From positions 3,261 to 12,889 of the forward strand of contig DLHV01000220.1 in the NCBI GenBank assembly GCA_002483395.1: a stretch of DNA of 9,629 nt, read 5' to 3'. The notes beneath the pieces are model-generated. The model was not told the origin of the DNA and ran no database searches. It worked only from the letters and a program-made list of their open reading frames with translations. Made by a program: the position numbers and the translations under genes. How positions within the stretch are numbered: the first letter of the stretch is position 1; every line of letters starts with the position of its first letter. This document shows, one piece after another, positions 4,770 through 9,629 of this stretch. The DNA is from Chloracidobacterium sp. UBA7659 (GTDB lineage Bacteria > Acidobacteriota > Blastocatellia > Pyrinomonadales > Pyrinomonadaceae).

Positions 4770-6593
4770 TCAGCGCTTTTTCACCTCGAGGATCTTGCCG
4801 CCGAATATGCGGAGGGCCTTTTTTACAATCGGATGGGCGTTCGCGTAAGCGAGCAACTCGTCCTCGGTCGGATCGTCCGACAATATGGGCAATTCGCCGA
4901 CGGGTTCGTCGTCAAACACGGGCGGCGTATAGACAGGCGTTTCGCGCGCGGGAGCCGCCGCGGTTCCGCTCCCGTTCGAGCGGCCGTTAGTGGCGGCGAT
5001 CGCGTCGCGGGATCGTCCGATAGCCGCCGCGGCAAGCTGGGCCGCATTTTGTATCGGCATCAGATCGTCGCCTGAGGCAAGCAGCCTTTCGTCGAATGCA
5101 GTATCAAGCCACGAATCCTCGACATGCTCGAGCTCTTCGGAATCGATGTCCGGCAGAGGCAGGTTGATCGAATCGAGAAAGCTCAGATCGTAGCCTTTTA
5201 CGGCGACCGCAGGCTCTTCGACGGGATCTGCCGATGCGAAAGATTCTTCGTCTGAAAAACTGTCCAAAAAATGAGGATGTTCTTCAGGAATCGATGCGGG
5301 AACTCCCTCGATAGCTAGTTCAGCTGGGTTCGAATCGTCAATTAGAGTTTTTTTTTCGAAGGCCGCCGGTTTAGGCTCTTCGCGAGGAGCGTGTTCGACC
5401 GCTGGAATGCTAACGGAGCGGCCGTTCAACTCTTGTTCAAGACTTCCGATCCGCTCGATAAGCCGTTCGACCTCGACAACCCGACGCATTTCGACGAGCT
5501 TTATCAGGCCGACCTCGATCACGTATCGCGATTGGGTTGCGTCCTTGAGCTTTGTCTCGGTTTCGCAGAGCGAATTGAAGAAGCGAACGAGGTCCGATTC
5601 TGAAAAAGGTGCGGCGTGGGCCTGCATCTCATCGCCGCTAAGCGTCGAGGTTTCGGACAAATTTCCGTCGTTTCCGGCTATCTTGAAGACGAGCAGATCC
5701 CGAAACAGCGAAAGCAGATCACGCGAAAAATTCCGCAGGTCCCGACCGCGGGCAACCAGGTCGTCCACTACTTCCAGTGTCAGTTTTGCGTTTTTATCGG
5801 CGATGGCTGTCATCACCTTTGTGAGCATTTCGACGCTCGCCATGCCGAGCGCGTTCGAGACGTCCGCGACAGCGATCTTTTCGCCCGAAAAGCTTATTAC
5901 TTGGTCGAAATTCGACTGGGCATCGCGCATCGAGCCCTCGCCCGAGCGGGCGATCTCACGCAAGGCATCCGTCGAAATATCGATCTTTTCCGCATCAGCG
6001 ATGATCCTTAGCCGGTCGAATATCTTCTGCAGCGGGATCGTGCGAAATTCGAATTGCTGGCAGCGTGAAAGAATGGTTTCGGGGACCTTGTGCAGCTCGG
6101 TCGTCGCCATAATAAAAACAACGTTCGGCGGCGGCTCTTCAAGCGTTTTCAGCAGGGCGTTAAACGAGGACTTTGACAGCATGTGGACTTCATCGATGAT
6201 AAAGACCTTGTACCGGTCGCGGGCCGGATTAATGTTAATGCCGTCGAGAATGGTCTCGCGGACATTGTCGATACCCGTGTGCGAAGCGGCATCGAGTTCA
6301 AAAACATCAAGCGAACGGCTTTCGGAAATTTCGAGGCACGACGGGCAGGCCGTCGGGTCGGTTGAGCTGCACGGAAAAAGGTTCGGCTTGTCTGTTTTGT
6401 GGCAGTTCAGGGCTTTTGCCAGAAGCCGCGCCGTTGTGGTTTTACCGACTCCACGGGCACCGGAAAACAGGTACGCATGATGCAGACGTTCGTATTCCAG
6501 GGCGTTACGCAGCGTCTGCGTAATGTTTTCCTGCCCGGTGACCTCTTCAAAGGTCTGCGGGCGCCACTTTCTTGCGATTACCTGATAGGACAT
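4770..6593 (-). CDS. dnaX: DNA polymerase III subunit tau (clamp-loader ATPase)
   Basis: The 607-residue protein has the canonical start MSYQVIARKWRPQTFEEVTG, so the in-frame extension up to 6935 is not used. Visible motifs are Walker A GARGVGKT at 45-52, zinc-binding Cys64, Cys75, Cys83 and Cys86, Walker B IIDEVH at 132-137, sensor 1 ATTE at 163-166, the SRC motif at 176-178 and sensor 2 SMRDA at 221-225. The collar domain III ends near 385. Tau loads the sliding clamp and couples the polymerases at the replication fork. Residues 390-607 form an acidic, low-complexity tail that closes with a conserved-looking AHPIVKKALRIFGGKI. A run of nine A residues at codons 413-416 could yield a gamma-like form of 416-418 residues. 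The cysteine spacing is wider than in E. coli (C-x8-C-x2-C-x2-C there). The start lies 7 bases from a heptamer repeat and has no Shine-Dalgarno sequence. Confidence 0.97.
   Translation of the reverse strand: MSYQVIARKWRPQTFEEVTGQENITQTLRNALEYERLHHAYLFSGARGVGKTTTARLLAKALNCHKTDKPNLFPCSSTDPTACPSCLEISESRSLDVFELDAASHTGIDNVRETILDGININPARDRYKVFIIDEVHMLSKSSFNALLKTLEEPPPNVVFIMATTELHKVPETILSRCQQFEFRTIPLQKIFDRLRIIADAEKIDISTDALREIARSGEGSMRDAQSNFDQVISFSGEKIAVADVSNALGMASVEMLTKVMTAIADKNAKLTLEVVDDLVARGRDLRNFSRDLLSLFRDLLVFKIAGNDGNLSETSTLSGDEMQAHAAPFSESDLVRFFNSLCETETKLKDATQSRYVIEVGLIKLVEMRRVVEVERLIERIGSLEQELNGRSVSIPAVEHAPREEPKPAAFEKKTLIDDSNPAELAIEGVPASIPEEHPHFLDSFSDEESFASADPVEEPAVAVKGYDLSFLDSINLPLPDIDSEELEHVEDSWLDTAFDERLLASGDDLMPIQNAAQLAAAAIGRSRDAIAATNGRSNGSGTAAAPARETPVYTPPVFDDEPVGELPILSDDPTEDELLAYANAHPIVKKALRIFGGKILEVKKR
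5348..5356 (-). promoter_or_regulatory. A9 slippage or frameshift site in dnaX
   Basis: On the coding strand the reading frame here is TTC GAA AAA AAA ACT, a run of exactly nine A (codons 413-416), which also contains the slippery heptamer A AAA AAA. Adding one A, or slipping back one base, leads to Lys-Lys-Asn-Ser-Asn then TGA at 5340-5338. Losing one A leads to Lys-Lys-Leu then TAA at 5344-5342. The predicted short products are 418 and 416 residues, ending just after domain III. Thermus thermophilus dnaX makes gamma by transcriptional slippage on nine A; E. coli uses A AAA AAG with ribosomal frameshifting. Use of the site here is inferred. Confidence 0.7.
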
Positions 6594-6600
6594 TTCTACA

Positions 6601-6630
6601 AGGATAATGGATAAAGGATAAAGGATAAAG
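6601..6630. repeat. Single-arm heptamer tandem repeat next to the dnaX start
   Basis: Four GGATAAN heptamers (GGATAAT once, then GGATAAA three times) follow one another, starting 7 bases from the dnaX ATG. No matching inverted arm is visible nearby. It resembles one half of the inverted heptamer elements found in the other gaps. Confidence 0.85.
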
Positions 6631-6687
6631 TTCAGAGAGAAGATTGGAAGTAGTTTTACCGATTTTAGAGAAAAAACTGTCGTTTTT

Positions 6688-6794
6688 TGGTGACGGGAAA
6701 AACACCGCTGGTGCGCGAAAAATGGGGTCTGGTGATGCAATTTTCGCTCTCTGCTGACGGAAAAAACGGACTTGGTGACAGGAAGAAAAACGGC
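6688..6794. repeat. Degenerate array of about 21-base units upstream of dnaX
   Basis: Five units start with TGGTGAC-like sequence at 6688, 6709, 6730, 6752 and 6773, so the spacing is 21, 21, 22 and 21 bases. Most continue with a G-rich step and an A-tract (A-runs at 6698-6702, 6718-6722, 6761-6766 and 6786-6790; a T-run at 6741-6744). Further A-runs at 6671-6676 and 6807-6811 suggest weaker flanking units. A 21-base period is about two helical turns, so the A-tracts lie roughly on one face and could bend the DNA. The array lies about 95 to 200 bases upstream of the dnaX ATG. Its role is unknown. Confidence 0.65.
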
Positions 6795-6814
6795 TAGACA
6801 ATAGAGAAAAATGC

Positions 6815-6935
6815 CGATTTTCGCCAAATTTTCACCGCCATCGCTCCCGCCTCTCCCGCCACCGCCGCTACCGTAGGATTCTCCCGTCCGCCGCCGCTTG
6901 TCAGTTCCGGGAGCTGTAGCGACCGGGTTCTTCAT
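6815..6935. other. GC-rich polypyrimidine/polypurine stretch upstream of dnaX, no gene assigned
   Basis: The plus strand is rich in CCGCC and CTCCCGC steps. On the minus strand it reads in the dnaX frame as a Gly/Arg/Ser-rich peptide from an ATG at 6935. It lacks any recognisable domain and does not resemble a DnaX N-terminus. It may be untranslated leader, a repeat or a decayed gene end. I looked for an SRP (4.5S) RNA here, since ffs often lies by dnaX, and saw no conserved SRP tetraloop core. Confidence 0.4.
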
Positions 6936-7164
6936 TCAAACGCCAAAAGTATTCTGGCCAGCTTCGTCCGAAGGCATTTTTTCGGCTTGTTTGAATGTAA
7001 TCGACGACGGCGGCATGTCTACTTGTTTGCCTGACAAGAGTTCTTTGATTGTTAGGATTTGCAAGAGCGGATAGTCACTGCTTGGTCCTTAAATCAAAAA
7101 GAGGATGACTGAAAAGTGAGATTTGGAGTGCCTAAAATCCCTAGATTTGAAGATTCAGAAGTAC
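6936..7164. other. Intergenic region between gyrA and dnaX, nothing assigned
   Basis: No convincing coding frame, tRNA or other RNA gene is visible. A small hairpin (CCGAA at 6968-6972 with TTCGG at 6981-6985) is the only local structure. A promoter for dnaX would be expected on the minus strand in or near this stretch, but I see no box pair good enough to call. Confidence 0.4.
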
Positions 7165-7246
7165 GCACTCTCCGCGTAAATCTCCGTGTTCTCTGCGTTT
7201 AAATAGTTTTTAACGCAGAGGCAGCTGAGGCATTCGCGGAGATTGC
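7165..7246. repeat. Large imperfect inverted repeat downstream of gyrA
   Basis: The left arm 7165-7200 and the reverse complement of the right arm 7211-7246 align without gaps over 36 bases with 25 identities. The ends are the best-paired parts: CTCCGCG with CGCGGAG and CTCTGCGTT with AACGCAGAG. The loop is 10 bases (AAATAGTTTT). The element begins 37 bases beyond the gyrA stop codon. It could act as a transcript-end hairpin for gyrA, although no T-run follows it on the minus strand. The CTCTGCG-type units resemble dispersed intergenic repeats seen in several environmental bacterial lineages (from memory, unchecked). Confidence 0.8.
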
Positions 7247-7283
7247 GGATACGAAATCGACTTTTCAGACACCCTCTATTTCT

Positions 7284-9629
7284 CTATTCGTCGATCTCAC
7301 CGATCTCACCGATGTCCCCGGAATCGTCTCCTTGCGGTTCGATCAGCGACGCGCTCGTTACCAGATCGTCGGCCCCGGTGCGAATAAGCATCACGCCCTG
7401 GGCGCTTCGGCCGGTTTTGCGTATCTTATCGACATCGAGTCGAATGAGCTTCGCCTGTTGGGTGATAATAATCACCTCGGAATCCTGATCGACCGGGAAT
7501 GACGCCACGACCTTGCCGGTTTTCGCGGTCGTTTTCATATTGATGACACCTTTGCCGCCGCGTTTTGTGAGGCGGTAACTCGACGCGAGGGTCTGTTTGC
7601 CAAAACCCTGTTCCGATATCGAAAGGATCTTTTCGCTTGCGTCGGACGAAAGGGCACATACGGCAACAACATAATCACCCGTTTTCAGGTTGACCCCTCG
7701 AACACCGCGGGCGACCCGTCCCATCGGGCGAACGTCGGTTTCTTCAAACCTGACGGCCATTCCGTCGTGAGTAGCGATCAATACCTGCTTAGTGCCGTCG
7801 GTGCGGATTACGTCAAGTAACTCGTCGCCTTCGTCGATATTGATAGCGTTGATCCCGTTCGCCCGGATGTTTTGATAATCCGCGAGTGAGGATTTCTTGA
7901 CGACACCGTGCTTTGTGACCATCGTCAGGAAAGTTTTTTCGTTAAAATCCCGAACCGGCATTACAGCCACGAGTTTTCTTTCAGACGCCAACTGCACGAG
8001 ATTTACGACCGCCTTGCCGCGGGCCGACGGAGCGGCCTCGGGGATCTCGTGGACCTTTATCTTGAAGACCTGGCCGTCATCCGTGAAAATCATCAAATAG
8101 GCATGAGTCGATGCCACAAACAGGTGCTCGACGTAATCCTCATTTTTAGCGGTCGCACCCAGACGCCCTTTGCCGCCCCGTCCCTGTTGGGAGTAAATCG
8201 AAACGGGAGTTCGCTTTATATAACCGGCGACGGTCACGGTAATAACGACGTCTTCGTCGGGAATAAGATCTTCGATAGTAAAATCGACACCAGCGTCGAT
8301 GATCTCCGTTTTGCGTGCGTCGCCGAAATTCTTTTTGATCTCCTGAAGCTCCACGACGATAACCTGCCGTAGAACGCTTTCGTTCTGGAGAATGTTTTCC
8401 AGTTCCGCAATGTGCTTGATGATGCTTTCGTACTCATCAAGGATCTTCTGTCGCTCAAGGGCCGACAGGCGGCGCAGCTGGAGATCAAGAATTGCCTGTG
8501 CCTGAATGTCGCTGAAACCGAGTTCGCCGATGATTCGTTGCAAATCCTTCAGAAAGTCGGATATCGGCTTATCCGAGGCAACACCGCGCCAGTTTTTGAT
8601 CTCGTCGATCCCTGTAAAGGTCGCGGTCAACCACAGCTTTGCTTCATCGACCGCCCGCGAATTGCGGATAAGCGGAATGATGTAATCGAGAGCGTCGATC
8701 GCCTTGTTCAGGCCTTCCAAGATGTGCGCTCGGGCCTGGGCCTTTCTTAGCTCGAACTCGGTGCGGCGGCGGACGACTTCTCGGCGGAATTCAAAGAATG
8801 CCTCGAGGATTTGCTTGAGCGTGAGAAGCTTCGGCTGGCCGTCGACGATAGCAATATTGATGATGCCGAACGAAGACTGCATCGGCGTCAATTTGTACAG
8901 CTTGTTGAGCACGACCTGTGGGATGGCGTCGCGTTTTAGCTCAACAACGATACGCATTCCAAGCCGGTTCGATTCGTCGCGAAGCTCCGAAATGCCGTCA
9001 AGTTTCTTTTCGTGGACAAGCTCAGCGATCTTTTCAATAAGCCGGGCTTTGTTGACCTGATAAGGAATCTCGGTAATGACGATCGCGTCCTTTTCACGTT
9101 CGCCGCGGCCGATGCGGTCGATGGCGGCGCGGGCACGCATTTGAATAATGCCGCGGCCTTCGCGATATGCCCGGTGAATTTCTTCACGGCCGTAAATAAA
9201 GCCGGCTGTCGGAAAATCAGGACCGGGAATGATCTTGATAAGCTCATCGACCGTAATTGCGGGTTTGTTGATCAATGCGATCAGCCCATTCAGGACTTCG
9301 GTTAAATTGTGCGGTGGAATTTTTGTCGCCATTCCGACGGCAATTCCCTCGGAGCCGTTGACGAGAAGCAGCGGAATGCGCGTCGGCATGACCGCCGGTT
9401 CCGATAACGATTCGTCGTAGTTCGGATGAAAATCAACTGTCTCCTTTTCAATGTCTGCAAGAACTTCATTGGTGAGCTTATGCAGACGAACCTCGGTGTA
9501 TCTCTGGGCGGCCGCATTATCGCCATCTACCGAGCCAAAATTTCCTTGCCCGTCGACAAGCAGGTATCGCATCGAAAAATCCTGCGCGAGACGTACCAGC
9601 GTGTCGTAAATCGATTGATCGCCGTGCGG
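7284..9629 (-). CDS. gyrA: DNA gyrase subunit A, N-terminus cut by window edge
   Basis: The frame is open to the right edge; 781 residues are visible, beginning exactly at the PHGD motif (about residue 79 in E. coli numbering), so some 75-80 residues are missing. The catalytic tyrosine is in AAAQRYTEVRL (codon 9500-9498). DNA-gate segments such as DGQGNFGSVDGD, NGSEGIAVGMATKIPPHN and QAQAILDLQLRRLSALE are intact. The C-terminal DNA-wrapping domain carries the GyrA box QGRGGKG at 8166-8186, which separates gyrase from topoisomerase IV ParC, and a second blade motif KRGGKG. The protein ends in an acidic tail with a GEIGEIDE repeat. Gyrase (A2B2) introduces negative supercoils using ATP. At the position of E. 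coli Ser83, the main quinolone contact, this protein has Gln (codon 9617-9615). dnaX follows on the same strand after a 690-base gap. Confidence 0.98.
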   Translation of the reverse strand, partial: PHGDQSIYDTLVRLAQDFSMRYLLVDGQGNFGSVDGDNAAAQRYTEVRLHKLTNEVLADIEKETVDFHPNYDESLSEPAVMPTRIPLLLVNGSEGIAVGMATKIPPHNLTEVLNGLIALINKPAITVDELIKIIPGPDFPTAGFIYGREEIHRAYREGRGIIQMRARAAIDRIGRGEREKDAIVITEIPYQVNKARLIEKIAELVHEKKLDGISELRDESNRLGMRIVVELKRDAIPQVVLNKLYKLTPMQSSFGIINIAIVDGQPKLLTLKQILEAFFEFRREVVRRRTEFELRKAQARAHILEGLNKAIDALDYIIPLIRNSRAVDEAKLWLTATFTGIDEIKNWRGVASDKPISDFLKDLQRIIGELGFSDIQAQAILDLQLRRLSALERQKILDEYESIIKHIAELENILQNESVLRQVIVVELQEIKKNFGDARKTEIIDAGVDFTIEDLIPDEDVVITVTVAGYIKRTPVSIYSQQGRGGKGRLGATAKNEDYVEHLFVASTHAYLMIFTDDGQVFKIKVHEIPEAAPSARGKAVVNLVQLASERKLVAVMPVRDFNEKTFLTMVTKHGVVKKSSLADYQNIRANGINAINIDEGDELLDVIRTDGTKQVLIATHDGMAVRFEETDVRPMGRVARGVRGVNLKTGDYVVAVCALSSDASEKILSISEQGFGKQTLASSYRLTKRGGKGVINMKTTAKTGKVVASFPVDQDSEVIIITQQAKLIRLDVDKIRKTGRSAQGVMLIRTGADDLVTSASLIEPQGDDSGDIGEIGEIDE

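Noticed and set aside
5348..5356. A9 run as a phase-variation switch
   Set aside because: Loss of tau would be expected to harm an essential process, so producing two forms by slippage is the more sensible reading.
5407..6480. A 357-codon open frame on the plus strand opposite dnaX
   Set aside because: Its Ser/Arg-rich product matches no fold and lies wholly antisense to well-supported dnaX motifs.
6594..6935. N-terminal extension of DnaX by 114 codons from an ATG at 6935
   Set aside because: MSYQVIARKWRP at 6593 is the conserved DnaX start; the extension is repeat-derived and low complexity.
6815..7283. SRP RNA or tRNA between gyrA and dnaX
   Set aside because: No SRP tetraloop core and no T-loop or acceptor pairing could be found on either strand.

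Overview
The window is a mid-GC bacterial chromosome segment carrying two oppositely oriented gene groups that meet tail to tail near position 2219. The organism is probably an acidobacterium of the Blastocatellia type. That is an inference from the GyrA and DnaX protein style, the isolated microcompartment shell genes and the density of heptamer-based intergenic hairpins; nothing in the window proves it. No rRNA, tRNA, CRISPR array, insertion sequence or attachment site was found.

Left part, plus strand (1-2218): the C-terminal part of an SPFH/band-7 (slipin-like) membrane protein, cut by the left edge and AT-rich. Only 31 bases later comes a GC-rich cluster of bacterial microcompartment (BMC) shell genes: one hexameric shell protein (BMC-H, PduA/EutM type), three divergent pentameric vertex proteins (BMC-P, EutN/CcmL type), and a 106-residue protein of unknown function with a C-x8-C-x2-C-x2-C tail. 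No BMC-T gene and no cargo enzyme lies in the window, so the encapsulated chemistry cannot be told from here. The 106-residue Cys-tail protein is the best candidate for an undescribed component.

Middle part, minus strand (4707 down to 2220): a TPM-domain (YgcG-like) secreted or membrane protein with a Gly/Ser-rich tail, a nucleotidyltransferase-fold protein with an altered metal-binding motif, and a LemA-family lipoprotein. LemA and TPM proteins often occur together and probably act at the cell envelope.

Right part, minus strand (9629 down to 4770): gyrA (DNA gyrase A, N-terminus cut by the right edge), a 690-base gap of repeats, and dnaX (DNA polymerase III tau subunit). dnaX has a run of exactly nine A residues just after the region encoding the clamp-loader domains, and both alternative frames stop within a few codons. 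This is the arrangement used by Thermus dnaX to make the short gamma form by slippage.

Five intergenic gaps hold imperfect inverted repeats whose arms are mostly built from short, roughly 7-base tandem units (the last is less regular), and a sixth site has a single heptamer arm. Each site has a different unit sequence but a similar architecture. Several abut or overlap start or stop codons exactly. The dnaX upstream gap also holds an array of about 21-base degenerate units with phased A-tracts.
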